From Corynebacterium caspium DSM 44850 (GTDB taxonomy: Bacteria; Actinomycetota; Actinomycetes; Mycobacteriales; Mycobacteriaceae): a stretch of DNA of 64,000 nucleotides. Both the position numbers and the translations under genes were made by a program. The DNA is taken from NCBI RefSeq assembly GCF_030440555.1, contig NZ_CP047118.1, positions 868,001-932,000 on the forward strand. The letters run 5' to 3'. Within the stretch, counting starts at the first letter, position 1. Every line of letters begins with the position of its first letter. Below the pieces are notes generated by a model. It did no database searches. It was given only the letters and a program-made list of their open reading frames with translations, and had not been told where the DNA came from. Below, piece after piece: positions 18,332 through 27,910 of this stretch.

Positions 18332-20389
18332 ATGGCCAAAACCCGTGTACCTGCTGTTCGAAATCCGGTAGCGCGGGTTTTACCTTTATTGGGTCTGCCA
18401 CATTTGGATCGCTTTTTTGATTATTTAGTCGATGAGGCCGATTCCGATATTGCTTTACCGGGGACGCGGGTCCGCGTACGTTTTGCTGGCCGGTTAGTTG
18501 ATGCCGTTATATATGAGCGCCAACCTACTAGTGAACACCCTAATGAATTGCGCTATATCGAACGTGTTATTTCAGAATTAGTGGTATTTCCGCAACAGTT
18601 GCGCAAATTAGTGGAAAATTTAGCATTGCGCTACGGGGCTACTCGATCTGATCTGATTCGCAATGTGATTCCGCCACGGCACGCGGGTGCAGAAAATTCA
18701 GATATTGCTACTGCCTGGGAAGATTTAGGAAAAGCTAAAGAACCTGATCTTTCTGCTTGGTCTCAGTATCAGTTTGGGGAATCTTTTGTCGATTCCGTGT
18801 TAAGCGGGGCCAAAGCTCGGGCCGCATGGCAGTGTTTGCCAGCTAAAAACTGGGCTGATCCAGTGGCTGCTTTGGCTACAAAAGTAGCTTTAGATGGGGG
18901 TGGGGCCCTAATAGTGGTTCCGGATGCGCGGGCAGTGGAATTTTTAGAAAAATCGCTGCGCAAACACGTAAGCGCCAAGCAAATAACGGTACTAACTGCT
19001 GGTTTAGGCCCGCAAGCTCGGTATCGACGCTATCTTGGCGTATTAAACGGTAGTGCGCGCATAGTAATTGGCACTAGATCAGCTGCCTTTGCCCCTTTAA
19101 AAAACCTGCGCTTAGCAGTAGTTATGTTTGATGGCGATGAAAATCTAGTGGATCCGCGGGCCCCTTATACCCATGTGCGAGAAGTCTTAACTACTAGGAG
19201 CAGTATTGAAGGTTGTGCGCTTCTAATTGGCGGGCATACTCGAACTGCGGAAACCCAACTATTGGTTAGTGCCGGTTGGGCTCATGATCTGGTAGCAACC
19301 CGCGATACCGTACGGGCACATATGCCGCGCATCCAAGCTATTGCTGATTCCGATATTGCCCTAGAAAGAGATCCACTTGCTCGCAGCGCACGTATCCCTG
19401 CGATTGCTTTTCAAGCCTTAAGACAAGGCTTAAAACGGGGAGTACCGGTATTAGTACAGGCCCCGCGCAAAGGCTATATACCTACGCTAGCTTGTGGTTC
19501 TTGTAGAGCTCCAGCGCGCTGCCGGTACTGTAATGGCCCGCTGGGATTAGCCCATAGCAGTACCGAGGAAGACACGGCGGCATCGATAGCTGGGGCAGCA
19601 ACAGCGGCGGTGCCTACTTGTAATTGGTGCGGCCGACCAGATCCCCGGCATCGGTGTACGGTTTGCGGTTCGGCAAAATTACGGGCAGTGGTATTGGGAG
19701 TAGAAAGAACTGTAGAAGAGCTAGGAAGGGCCTTTCCACAAACTACGGTTATTGCCTCAGGTGGGGCCAAAATAATTTCCGAAATCGAAAACCATGCCGC
19801 TTTAGTAGTTGCTACTCCAGGGGCAGCACCACGGGTAAAAGATGGGCACTACGGTGCAGCAGTACTCTTAGATACTTGGGCCCAATTGGGGCGCCAAGAT
19901 TTGCGCGCCACCGAGGAAACCTTAGCCACGTGGGCAGCCGTTGCTACCCAGGTGGAACCGCATACTGCTGGCGGACATGTAGTGGTGGTAGCAGATTCTG
20001 CCTTAGAAGTAGTGCAAAATTTTATTCGCTGGGATGTCGTCGGAGCCGCACAGCGCGAATTAGAACAACGCAAACAGGTATCTTTGCCCCCAGCAGTACA
20101 TTTAGCTGCCATTGATGGTCCAGCCCTTGCTTTAAATAATTTGTTAGAAAGTGCGGAATTGCCCGCTAATGCAGAAGTTTTGGGCCCAGTTGATCTTCCG
20201 CCAGGGGTGCGGCTGCCAGGGGAGTATAATGATGATATTTATGGCCCACCCCAAAGAATCCTCATCCGAACCCCGCTTGGGCCACGTTCTGAATTAGGTC
20301 AAGCTCTCAAAGCAGCTTTAGTATCTCGGATCGTACGTAAAGAGGAACTACCACTACGCATTCAAATTGACCCAGTGCGTGTGGGCTAA
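18332..20389 (+). CDS. priA: PriA-like primosomal protein with degenerate helicase motifs
   Basis: In E. coli PriA restarts replication forks. This 685-residue homologue keeps the N-terminal DNA-binding region (VLPLLGLPHLDRFFDYLV) and the zinc-binding cysteines (CGSCRAPARCRYC and CNWCGRPDPRHRCTVCG, near residues 388-448). It lacks a Walker A GxGKT/S: the equivalent stretch reads ALATKVALDGGGALIVVPD. The expected DEEH box is FDGDEN. Such inactivation is usual in actinobacterial PriA proteins, which are annotated as probable primosomal protein N'. It probably acts as a structural loader and not as a helicase. Confidence 0.88.
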   Translation: MAKTRVPAVRNPVARVLPLLGLPHLDRFFDYLVDEADSDIALPGTRVRVRFAGRLVDAVIYERQPTSEHPNELRYIERVISELVVFPQQLRKLVENLALRYGATRSDLIRNVIPPRHAGAENSDIATAWEDLGKAKEPDLSAWSQYQFGESFVDSVLSGAKARAAWQCLPAKNWADPVAALATKVALDGGGALIVVPDARAVEFLEKSLRKHVSAKQITVLTAGLGPQARYRRYLGVLNGSARIVIGTRSAAFAPLKNLRLAVVMFDGDENLVDPRAPYTHVREVLTTRSSIEGCALLIGGHTRTAETQLLVSAGWAHDLVATRDTVRAHMPRIQAIADSDIALERDPLARSARIPAIAFQALRQGLKRGVPVLVQAPRKGYIPTLACGSCRAPARCRYCNGPLGLAHSSTEEDTAASIAGAATAAVPTCNWCGRPDPRHRCTVCGSAKLRAVVLGVERTVEELGRAFPQTTVIASGGAKIISEIENHAALVVATPGAAPRVKDGHYGAAVLLDTWAQLGRQDLRATEETLATWAAVATQVEPHTAGGHVVVVADSALEVVQNFIRWDVVGAAQRELEQRKQVSLPPAVHLAAIDGPALALNNLLESAELPANAEVLGPVDLPPGVRLPGEYNDDIYGPPQRILIRTPLGPRSELGQALKAALVSRIVRKEELPLRIQIDPVRVG

Positions 20390-20453
20390 AACCCATTAGA
20401 GGTAGACTCTTGAAATCAATCTTTGCCCCCAAAATGCCCTCATAAGGAGGACT

Positions 20454-20996
20454 ATGGCTTCCCTTCGGATTCGCCTCTATGGCGATCCCGTGCTCAATAC
20501 CCCAGCTGCGCCGGTAAGCACTTTCGACGCATCGCTAAGGAAACTGGTTTCTGATATGACTGAAACTATGTTCGCCTCTAAAGGAGCTGGTCTGGCAGCT
20601 AACCAAGTAGGAATCTTAGAGCGGGTATTCGTATTTGATTGCCGACGTAGCCAACCAGGTGCTCTGGGCCATATTATTAACCCAGTTTGGGAACCCCTTA
20701 GTAAGGAACTACAAATAGGCATGGAAGGGTGTTTATCCATCCCCGGAATTAGCCTAGAAATTCCGCGCTATAAACTAGTGCGAGCCTGGGGAAGAGATAT
20801 TGAAAACCGGCCCATATCCATAGTGGCAAGTGGGCTTTTAGCCCGGTGTATCCAACATGAAGTAGACCATCTTGATGGCAAACTCTTTTTTAGCCATGCC
20901 ACCGGAGCAGCCCGCAAAGAAGCTTTTGCCAATATTGCCGCGGCTACCTGGTACACAGGCACTCAGCCTGAAAATCAACGAGGAGCAGATTTTTAA
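20454..20996 (+). CDS. def: Peptide deformylase
   Basis: Iron/zinc enzyme that removes the formyl group from nascent N-terminal methionine. All three family motifs are present: GAGLAANQVG (motif 1), EGCLSIPG with metal-ligand Cys near 93 (motif 2), and QHEVDHLDG with His135, Glu136 and His139 (motif 3). The length is 180 residues. ATG 20454 follows AAGGAGG. The stop TAA overlaps the fmt ATG by one base (TAATG), so formylation and deformylation enzymes are co-translated. A second def gene may exist elsewhere, as in C. glutamicum. Confidence 0.96.
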   Translation: MASLRIRLYGDPVLNTPAAPVSTFDASLRKLVSDMTETMFASKGAGLAANQVGILERVFVFDCRRSQPGALGHIINPVWEPLSKELQIGMEGCLSIPGISLEIPRYKLVRAWGRDIENRPISIVASGLLARCIQHEVDHLDGKLFFSHATGAARKEAFANIAAATWYTGTQPENQRGADF

Positions 20997-21970
20997 TGCG
21001 CATCATTTTTGCCGGAACCCCCGAACCGGCAGTCGTAGCTCTAGAAAAACTCATTGCTTCAGAACATGAAGTAATAGCAGTAATAACTCGTCCCGATGCC
21101 CGGCGCGGCCGCGGACGCACCTTACACCCCTCACCGGTAGCTGTCGCAGCTGAAAAACATGGCATCGAAATTCTAAAACCGAAGTCCCTAAAACTCGATA
21201 CCACCGATGGGCAAGCCCTTTACCAGCGCTTAACTGAACTACAACCTGCAGCCATACCGGTGGTGGCCTACGGAAATCTAATCCCCACCAAATTCCTCGA
21301 ATTACCCGAACACGGCTGGATAAACCTACATTTCTCACTCTTACCGGCCTGGCGCGGCGCCTCCCCAGTACAGTGGGCTATCCATAATGGGGATAAATAC
21401 ACCGGAGCCACCACCTTTCGCATAGATGAAGGCCTAGATACAGGCTTAATTTTGCAAACTCTGAAAACAGAAATTCAGCCCACCGATACCAGCGATGACC
21501 TCCTAAGCCGACTAGCTTATTCAGGCGCAGACCTGCTGGTAGAAACCCTAGATCACTTAGCTGCTGGTACAGCCACCTTTTTACCCCAAGAAGGCCAGGC
21601 CACCTATGCCCCCAAAATCAGTACCGCTGATGCCCGCATCGACTGGACACAATCAGCACAACAAATCGACCAAGCCATCCGCGCTTTTAGCCCCGGCCCC
21701 GGCGCTTGGACCTTATGGGAGGAACAGCGCGTAAAAATCGGACCGGTAGGCATCCTCACAACAGACCCAAATAACGAAAGCTCAGTAGTTCTCCCAGCAG
21801 CCAGCGCGCCGGGTACGGTACATATAGGCAAAAATGAGGTTTTAGTTAGCACCGGTAGCGGGCAATGGTTAAAGCTAGGTCAAATTCAGCCTCCAGGAAA
21901 GAAAATGATGGCTGCCGCCGATTGGGCGCGTGGCCTCCACGATAACGCAAAGGATGTCACCTTCCAGTGA
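20996..21970 (+). CDS. fmt: Methionyl-tRNA formyltransferase
   Basis: Formylates initiator Met-tRNA using 10-formyltetrahydrofolate. The N-terminal formyltransferase fold starts RIIFAGTPEPAVVALEKLI; the catalytic region contains NLHFSLLPAWRGASPVQWAI and the folate-site GLDTG. The C-terminal OB-like tRNA-binding domain begins near residue 205. At 324 residues it is normal. It overlaps def upstream by one base and rsmB downstream by four bases (GTGA), giving a tight def-fmt-rsmB cluster. Confidence 0.95.
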   Translation: MRIIFAGTPEPAVVALEKLIASEHEVIAVITRPDARRGRGRTLHPSPVAVAAEKHGIEILKPKSLKLDTTDGQALYQRLTELQPAAIPVVAYGNLIPTKFLELPEHGWINLHFSLLPAWRGASPVQWAIHNGDKYTGATTFRIDEGLDTGLILQTLKTEIQPTDTSDDLLSRLAYSGADLLVETLDHLAAGTATFLPQEGQATYAPKISTADARIDWTQSAQQIDQAIRAFSPGPGAWTLWEEQRVKIGPVGILTTDPNNESSVVLPAASAPGTVHIGKNEVLVSTGSGQWLKLGQIQPPGKKMMAAADWARGLHDNAKDVTFQ

Positions 21971-23511
21971 ATTCAGGACTAAATTCCAATTCCGGCGGCG
22001 GTTTTCGCTCTCGTTCCCGCAAAAATGCCGGGGGCTCTGCCGGGCGCACCGATTCCTCTGCTGGGCGCGGCGGTGCCGGCACTACCCGTAATCCGCGTGG
22101 AGGCAGAGCTAAATCTGGGACTCGGTATAAAGGGGGTAGCCCTATCCAGCGGGACTGGAATTTTGCGGGGATTGACGCCCCTCGTCGGATAGCTTTTGAA
22201 ACTTTGCAAAAGGTTACCGAAGATGATGCTTTTGCCAATCTAGTACTGCCCAAAGAGATTTCTCGGGCCCGCCTAGATACCCGTGATGCTGCTTTTGCTA
22301 CGGAATTAACCTATGGCACTTTGCGCAGCATGGGGCAGCTAGATGTCATTATTTCTAAGGCTTCTACGCGGGAATTGAGCCAGATTAGTCCGGAAGTTTT
22401 AAATGCTTTAAGGCTGGGTACTTACCAGATTTTATATTTGCGGGTAGGTCAGCATGCCGCGGTAGATACCACGGTGCGGTTGGTGGAGGCTACTGGAAAT
22501 ATCCAAGCAAAAGGTTTTGCCAATGGAATTATGCGTACGATTACGCGCACTTCTCCCGAGCAGTGGTTGGAGCAACTTAGCCCGGATGAAGAAATTGCTG
22601 CGCTTGCTTTCCGGACAGCACACCCAGAGTGGATTGCGCGGTCTTTTGCGAAAGTACTTCCTGAATCAGAACTTGAAGCCGCGTTGGCAGCAGATTCTGA
22701 ACGTCCGGTAGTACATTTGGTGGCTCGTCCGGGGGAGATTTCTGCGGAAGAATTAGCGCTGATCTCTGGTGGTGAAGAGGGCAAATATTCTCCTTATGCG
22801 GTGTATTTAGAATCGGGAGATCCTGGTGATTTAGATGCGGTTCGTGAATCTTTAGCGGGGGTACAAGATGAAGGCAGTCAATTGATTGCCAGGGCTTTAG
22901 CTAATGCCCCTCTCCAAGGTCCAGATAAAGGCCGCTGGCTTGATCTTTGTGCTGGTCCTGGCGGTAAAGCTGCTCTATTGGGGGCTTTAGCACGCATCGA
23001 TGGGGCAAAAGTGGATGCTGTGGAAATATCTAAGCATCGTGCGCAGCTGACGCTTAAGGCAGTCAGTGGGCAACCGGTGAAGGTAATAGTTGGCGATGGT
23101 CGTACTGCGACGCTTAGCTACGGCGATGGCGAATATGACCGGATTTTGGTGGATGCACCGTGTTCAGGACTTGGCGCTTTAAGACGGCGGCCAGAGGCAC
23201 GCTGGCGGAAGCAGGAAAGCGATATTGCAGAATTAGCGCAGTTGCAAAGTGAGTTATTAACGCGAGCTTTAAAGCTGGTGCGTCCTGGTGGGGTAGTTAT
23301 TTATTCGACTTGTTCACCAGATTTGCGAGAAACTCGGCAGGTAGTAGACGGGGTTCTTGCAAAAATTGGAAGCCAGCTGGGCATTAAGGAAGTAGATGCA
23401 CACGCTTTGGTAGAACCTATGGAGGATATAGGCTCTGACTTATCAGTGCAGATGTGGCCGCATCGGCATGGTACCGATGCCATGTTCTTCGCAGTTTTAG
23501 AACGTAGCTAG
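21967..23511 (+). CDS. rsmB: 16S rRNA cytosine-C5 methyltransferase, RsmB/Fmu family
   Basis: SAM-dependent methyltransferase predicted to make m5C in 16S rRNA (position 967 in E. coli). After a 65-residue Gly/Arg/Ser-rich N-terminal stretch, a NusB-like domain covers about residues 75-200 (RIAFETLQKVTEDDAFANL). The Rossmann methyltransferase has DLCAGPGGKAALLGALA, Cys399 in DAPCSGLGALRRRP and Cys449 in YSTCSPDLRET, the two catalytic cysteines. The 514-residue length is above E. coli RsmB (429) because of the basic N-terminal extension. The GTG start overlaps fmt. Confidence 0.92.
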   Translation: MNSGLNSNSGGGFRSRSRKNAGGSAGRTDSSAGRGGAGTTRNPRGGRAKSGTRYKGGSPIQRDWNFAGIDAPRRIAFETLQKVTEDDAFANLVLPKEISRARLDTRDAAFATELTYGTLRSMGQLDVIISKASTRELSQISPEVLNALRLGTYQILYLRVGQHAAVDTTVRLVEATGNIQAKGFANGIMRTITRTSPEQWLEQLSPDEEIAALAFRTAHPEWIARSFAKVLPESELEAALAADSERPVVHLVARPGEISAEELALISGGEEGKYSPYAVYLESGDPGDLDAVRESLAGVQDEGSQLIARALANAPLQGPDKGRWLDLCAGPGGKAALLGALARIDGAKVDAVEISKHRAQLTLKAVSGQPVKVIVGDGRTATLSYGDGEYDRILVDAPCSGLGALRRRPEARWRKQESDIAELAQLQSELLTRALKLVRPGGVVIYSTCSPDLRETRQVVDGVLAKIGSQLGIKEVDAHALVEPMEDIGSDLSVQMWPHRHGTDAMFFAVLERS

Positions 23512-23521
23512 AATAGGCCCC

Positions 23522-24208
23522 ATGACTACTCCTGCTGCTGCACCGTTAATTGCTCCTTCCATGTTGGCTGCTGATTTTGGGCATCTGGAAGAATCGCTTA
23601 ATAAAGTTTCTAATGCGGACTGGATCCATGTGGATATTATGGACGGACATTTTGTTCCTAATATTTCTTTTGGTCCAGATATTGCAAAAACTGCTAATCA
23701 GATCACAGATCAGCCCCTTGATTTACACCTGATGATCACTAGTCCGGAAAAATGGGTGGATCAATTTATTGCGGCTGGGGCAGATAGTATTACTTTCCAT
23801 GTTGAAGCTATGCCTGATAAGTCCGCCGTGGTGGAATTAGCGCGCTATTTGCGCAGCCAGGGCTGTCGGGCAGCGGTTTCTATTAAACCTGGCACTGCAG
23901 TAGAAGATTATTTAGATATTTTGCCAGAATTAGACATGGTGCTAGTTATGTCTGTGGAGCCAGGTTTTGGGGGTCAATCCTTTATGGAAGATCAACTTGC
24001 CAAGGTAGTGACCTTAAGACAAGCCATCGATAGCCAGGGTTTAGATACCTTAATCGAAATTGATGGCGGCATTTCTGCCCAGACCATCGAAAAAGCTGCC
24101 GCCGCCGGGGTGGATATGTTTGTGGCTGGATCAGCAGTATTTGGTACCCCGGATCCTGCAGCCACAGTGCAAGAATTACGTGATCTAGCTACGGCTGCCC
24201 GCAACTAA
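23522..24208 (+). CDS. rpe: Ribulose-phosphate 3-epimerase
   Basis: Interconverts ribulose-5-phosphate and xylulose-5-phosphate in the pentose-phosphate pathway. The 228-residue TIM barrel has APSMLAADFGHLEESL, the metal-binding WIHVDIMDGHFVPNISFGP and DLHLMI, MSVEPGFGGQSF, and EIDGGIS. The position between rsmB and ribD fits riboflavin synthesis, as ribulose-5-phosphate feeds the ribB reaction. The ribosome binding site is weak. No anomalies are seen. Confidence 0.96.
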   Translation: MTTPAAAPLIAPSMLAADFGHLEESLNKVSNADWIHVDIMDGHFVPNISFGPDIAKTANQITDQPLDLHLMITSPEKWVDQFIAAGADSITFHVEAMPDKSAVVELARYLRSQGCRAAVSIKPGTAVEDYLDILPELDMVLVMSVEPGFGGQSFMEDQLAKVVTLRQAIDSQGLDTLIEIDGGISAQTIEKAAAAGVDMFVAGSAVFGTPDPAATVQELRDLATAARN

Positions 24209-24221
24209 TAAAATTTGCCGG

Positions 24222-24254
24222 CGCTGTCAATCTCGCAAATTTGGGATGGCAGCG
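24222..24254 (+). other. Hairpin between rpe and ribD
   Basis: CGCTGTC (24222-24228) pairs with GGCAGCG (24248-24254), continued inward by ATCTC/GGGAT pairs. No T run follows, so it is not a clear terminator. It is much too short to be an FMN riboswitch; it may be a processing or stability hairpin. Confidence 0.4.
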
Positions 24255-24286
24255 TCCAGGTATTTTCAAAGGTATTTAGTGATTAA

Positions 24287-25372
24287 GTGAGTAATTCAGC
24301 TTTGCCAGCGGCAATCCAGGCAGCGGTAGCACAAGCTAGTGCAGCTGCCCAGGCGGTTCGCGGTACCACCAGCCCGAATCCTCCGGTAGGGGCAGTTATT
24401 CTAAATTCTGCTGCAACTGAGGTCTTAGGAGTTGGGGCCACCCAACCTCCCGGAGGTCCGCATGCTGAGATTATGGCGCTGCAGGCCGCTGGGGAAAAAA
24501 CTCGCGGGGCTATTGCCGTAGTCACCTTGGAACCCTGTAATCATTATGGAAGAACTGGGCCTTGTTCTAAGGCTCTTTTGGCAGCTGGAATTTCTAAGCT
24601 CTACTACGTAAATGATGATCCCATTCCAGCAGCTCATGGTGGTGCCGATTTTTTGCGCGAAAATGGGGTAGAAGTACAACAAATAGCTGCCCCTACCGCA
24701 GAATTACAACCCTGGCTCAAAGCCACCAAACAACAGCGCGTGCATGTCACCGCTAAATTTGCCCAAACTCTAGATGGTTTCACCGCAGCAAAAGATGGAT
24801 CCAGCAAGTGGATAACTGGACCTATTGCGCGCGCCCATGTGCATCAGGATCGCCGCCGCCGCGATGCCATAATTATTGGCACGGTCACAGCCTTAGCTGA
24901 TAATCCAGCCTTGACTGCCCGCGATGAAAATGGCGAACTTTTTCCTGAGCAGCCTCAGGCGGTGGTCATTGGGAGCCGGGAAGTGAAAACTGCTGCTCCG
25001 GCACTGGTAGCGCGCGGTTTCTTACAGTATCCGGATTTACCCACAGCCCTGGATGCTTTATGGGAATTGGGATGTCGAGATGTGCTAATTGAAGGTGGCG
25101 CAACCCTGTTAACTTCGGCTTTTAAGCTGGGGGTAGTAGATGCTATTCAGGCATATATTGCACCGCTACTTTTAGGCGAGGGTCGGGGAGTATTAACCGC
25201 TGCGCTGAGCTCCAATATTGGCCAGGCTAAGCGGTGGGAGCCAGTAGCTTCTTCTCCAGTTGTATCGGAGAGCTCGGAAATGGCTAGCAGCTTTGAAATA
25301 CCTGGCAAACGGGTTCGGGAATTAGGGCCCGATATTCTTGTTGAGTTAATTAATCCCGAAATTAGAATTTAA
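24287..25372 (+). CDS. ribD: Bifunctional diaminohydroxyphosphoribosylaminopyrimidine deaminase / reductase
   Basis: Carries out the deamination and side-chain reduction steps of riboflavin synthesis. The N-terminal deaminase domain (about 1-140) has the zinc-binding PHAEIMALQ and PCNHYGRTGPCSKALL motifs. The C-terminal reductase domain (about 150-360) has VTAKFAQTLDGFTAAKDGSSKW (as a region) and RDVLIEGGATLL. It has 361 residues with a GTG start and a rather distant AAAGG. It heads a ribD-ribE-ribBA-ribH operon. Confidence 0.94.
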   Translation: MSNSALPAAIQAAVAQASAAAQAVRGTTSPNPPVGAVILNSAATEVLGVGATQPPGGPHAEIMALQAAGEKTRGAIAVVTLEPCNHYGRTGPCSKALLAAGISKLYYVNDDPIPAAHGGADFLRENGVEVQQIAAPTAELQPWLKATKQQRVHVTAKFAQTLDGFTAAKDGSSKWITGPIARAHVHQDRRRRDAIIIGTVTALADNPALTARDENGELFPEQPQAVVIGSREVKTAAPALVARGFLQYPDLPTALDALWELGCRDVLIEGGATLLTSAFKLGVVDAIQAYIAPLLLGEGRGVLTAALSSNIGQAKRWEPVASSPVVSESSEMASSFEIPGKRVRELGPDILVELINPEIRI

Positions 25373-25396
25373 ATAACTTTTAAGGAGAAACCGCCA

Positions 25397-26014
25397 ATGT
25401 TTACTGGGCTGGTGGAAGAAATAGGCACAGTTGCCGAAGTTGAAGATTATGGCGATGGAGTGCGGCTGCGCATCAACGCTAAAACTGTGCTAAGCGATGC
25501 TGCCTTAGGGGATTCGATCTCTGTAAATGGGGTGTGCCTAACGGTTACCTCTTTTGAGGAGGGTATTTTTAGTGCTGATGTGATGCAAGAATCTTTAGAT
25601 CGTTCTAGTTTGGGAGCTTTAAAAACCACTGATCCGGTGAATTTAGAGCGCGCTGTGGCCGTAGGTCAGCGCCTGGGCGGACATATTATGCAGGGCCATG
25701 TTGATGGCACCGCTAAATTATTAAGCCGGGAAAGTTCCGAACATTGGGATGTTTTGCGTTTCGAATTACCTGATAATTTAGTGAGGTTTGTGGTCGAAAA
25801 AGGCTCTATTGCCCTAAATGGGGTATCTCTTACTATTTCTGCGCTAGGGGAGGGATACTTCGAGGTTTCCTTGATTCCAACCACCCTGGAGCACACCACC
25901 ATGGGAACCCTAAAAGTTGGAGACCTTATCAATATTGAAGTTGATGTCCTTGGCAAATATGTTGACCGAATGATGTCCATGTCACATACTGAGATCCCCA
26001 ACGCGCTAAGGTGA
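25397..26014 (+). CDS. ribE: Riboflavin synthase alpha chain
   Basis: Dismutates two 6,7-dimethyl-8-ribityllumazine molecules to riboflavin and the pyrimidine precursor. Two homologous lumazine-binding halves are visible: [12 protein letters not shown]...SVNGVCLTV and [12 protein letters not shown]...ALNGVSLTI. The 205-residue length is normal. AAGGAG lies upstream of the ATG at 25397, and its stop overlaps the next start in GTGA. In C. glutamicum the same gene is named ribC. Confidence 0.95.
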   Translation: MFTGLVEEIGTVAEVEDYGDGVRLRINAKTVLSDAALGDSISVNGVCLTVTSFEEGIFSADVMQESLDRSSLGALKTTDPVNLERAVAVGQRLGGHIMQGHVDGTAKLLSRESSEHWDVLRFELPDNLVRFVVEKGSIALNGVSLTISALGEGYFEVSLIPTTLEHTTMGTLKVGDLINIEVDVLGKYVDRMMSMSHTEIPNALR

Positions 26015-27315
26015 GCCAGGTGAATCTAGATTATCCCGTAGCGAGTCCCAAAGACTCTGTCCAGCTTGACTCTGTGGATCAAGCTATTGCTGATATCGCA
26101 GCAGGTAAAGCTGTTATTGTAGTTGATAATGAGGATCGTGAGAACGAAGGCGACCTCATTTTTGCTGCTGAGAAAGCTACGCCAGAGTTGGTGGCGTTTA
26201 TGGTGCGCTATACCTCTGGCTATATTTGTGCGCCTTTAACTGATGCTGATGCTGATCGCCTCGGATTGCCTCCCATGGTGGCTAATAACCAGGATGTCCG
26301 GGGTACTGCTTATACCATTACTGTCGATGCAGCTACTGGAACTACTGGTATTTCGGCAGCTTCTCGAGCTGAAACTTTGCGCCGGTTGGCAGATCCAAAT
26401 TCCACGCCTGGCGAATTTACCCGGCCGGGGCATATTGTTCCTTTAAGGGCCCGTGAGGGCGGGGTTTTGGCCCGTGATGGTCACACTGAGGCCACCATTG
26501 ATTTGTGTCGGGCTGCTGGTTTACGCCCTGCGGGGGTGATATGTGAGATTGTCTCGGAAGAAAATCCAGTATCTATGGCTCGCGGCCCAGAGCTGCGACG
26601 TTTTGCAGATACCCATGGTCTGACCATGATTTCTATTGAGCAGCTCATAGATTGGCGTCGCCATAATGACACCATTATTGAACGAGTTGTGGAGACCAAA
26701 TTACCCACTGATTTTGGGCCTTTCCGGGCTGTTGGGTATCGCAATTTGATCACCGGTATTGAACATATGGCGCTAGTTTTGGGGCATCCCGAAAATGATG
26801 GCGGCGAAGATGTGCTGGTCCGCGTGCATTCTGAATGTTTGACTGGTGATGTTTTCCATTCCAGACGTTGTGACTGTGGCCCCCAGCTACATACTGCGAT
26901 GCAGCTTATCCAGGAAGCTGGGCGCGGCATTATTGTTTATTTGCGTGGGCATGAAGGCCGAGGCATCGGGTTATTAGAAAAATTGCGTGCTTATCAATTG
27001 CAGGATTCTGGGGTAGATACCGTGGATGCGAATCTGCAATTAGACCAACCAGTGGATGCTCGCGAATTTGATAGCGGGGCCCAAATCTTAAAGGATCTAG
27101 GTGTTGTTTCAGTGACTTTGCTAAGCAATAACCCAGATAAAGTTGCTGGTCTTTCTAATCATGGCTTCGAGATTTTGGGAAGGCGCAATATTGTTTTGGA
27201 AGTAAACGAAGATAATTATCGTTATTTGCGCACTAAACGGGATCGTATGGGACACGATTTGCCAAATGTGGCAGCTTTCGAAGCAAGCCACGCACAGCAT
27301 AAAGAGGAAAACTAG
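26011..27315 (+). CDS. ribBA: Bifunctional DHBP synthase / GTP cyclohydrolase II
   Basis: Supplies both riboflavin precursors. The N-terminal domain (to about residue 205) makes 3,4-dihydroxy-2-butanone-4-phosphate and has [26 protein letters not shown] and [16 protein letters not shown]. The C-terminal GTP cyclohydrolase II has the zinc cysteines in [19 protein letters not shown], plus [19 protein letters not shown]. All key residues look intact, so both activities are expected. It is 434 residues from GTG 26011, which overlaps ribE. Confidence 0.95.
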   Translation: MSQVNLDYPVASPKDSVQLDSVDQAIADIAAGKAVIVVDNEDRENEGDLIFAAEKATPELVAFMVRYTSGYICAPLTDADADRLGLPPMVANNQDVRGTAYTITVDAATGTTGISAASRAETLRRLADPNSTPGEFTRPGHIVPLRAREGGVLARDGHTEATIDLCRAAGLRPAGVICEIVSEENPVSMARGPELRRFADTHGLTMISIEQLIDWRRHNDTIIERVVETKLPTDFGPFRAVGYRNLITGIEHMALVLGHPENDGGEDVLVRVHSECLTGDVFHSRRCDCGPQLHTAMQLIQEAGRGIIVYLRGHEGRGIGLLEKLRAYQLQDSGVDTVDANLQLDQPVDAREFDSGAQILKDLGVVSVTLLSNNPDKVAGLSNHGFEILGRRNIVLEVNEDNYRYLRTKRDRMGHDLPNVAAFEASHAQHKEEN

Positions 27316-27320
27316 AAATT

Positions 27321-27839
27321 ATGGCTAAAGAAGGATTACCTGAAGTTTCCACCGCAAACCTTGATGGCAGCGGATTAAAAGTGGCGGTAATTTCTGCCAC
27401 TTGGAATGAAGAAATCTGCGATAGGCTCCATGTCCACGCAATTAAGGCTGCCGCAGAAACTGGTGCCACCGTAAATGATTATCGCGTAGTTGGAGCTTTG
27501 GAATTGCCAGTAGCTGTGCAGGCAGCGGCAAAAACTCATGATGCAGTGGTGGCCAATGGTTGCGTGGTTAAGGGCGGAACTCCGCATTTTGATTATGTTT
27601 GTGATTCAGTAACTGCTGGTCTGACGCGTATTGCTCTTGATGAAGGCGTACCCGTGGGCAATGGGGTACTTACCACTAATACTTTGGAGCAAGCCATTGA
27701 GCGTTCCGGAGGCCCTGGTTCGGTGGAAGATAAAGGTGCCGAAGCCGCAATTGCAGCTATTCACACCGCTTTAGTTTTGCGCAATATTCGCCAAGATTCT
27801 CAAGATTCTCAAGATTCTCAAGTTTCTAGGGTGCATTAA
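27321..27839 (+). CDS. ribH: 6,7-dimethyl-8-ribityllumazine synthase with repeat-expanded C terminus
   Basis: Condenses the ribBA and ribD products to lumazine; forms 60-mer or pentamer shells in other bacteria. Conserved parts are [45 protein letters not shown] and [17 protein letters not shown]. The enzyme core ends near residue 157. The last residues, [15 protein letters not shown], are encoded by a nearly perfect 9-base tandem repeat, so the tail may differ between strains. It is the last rib gene, six bases after ribBA. Confidence 0.94.
   Translation: MAKEGLPEVSTANLDGSGLKVAVISATWNEEICDRLHVHAIKAAAETGATVNDYRVVGALELPVAVQAAAKTHDAVVANGCVVKGGTPHFDYVCDSVTAGLTRIALDEGVPVGNGVLTTNTLEQAIERSGGPGSVEDKGAEAAIAAIHTALVLRNIRQDSQDSQDSQVSRVH
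27792..27827 (+). repeat. 9-base tandem repeat at the 3' end of ribH
   Basis: Three exact copies of CAAGATTCT (27792-27818) and a fourth with one change (CAAGTTTCT, 27819-27827). The unit is a multiple of three, so slippage adds or removes Gln-Asp-Ser without a frameshift. Confidence 0.9.
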
Positions 27840-27910
27840 GGCTCTTTGGAGAAACCTCTCCGGTATATATTCCTAATAATTATCCGAAGTTAGATGAAAG
27901 CGATAGCTAA

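Noticed and set aside
24209..24286. FMN riboswitch before ribD
   Set aside because: Only 78 bases are available and none of the conserved RFN helices can be found; just a simple hairpin.
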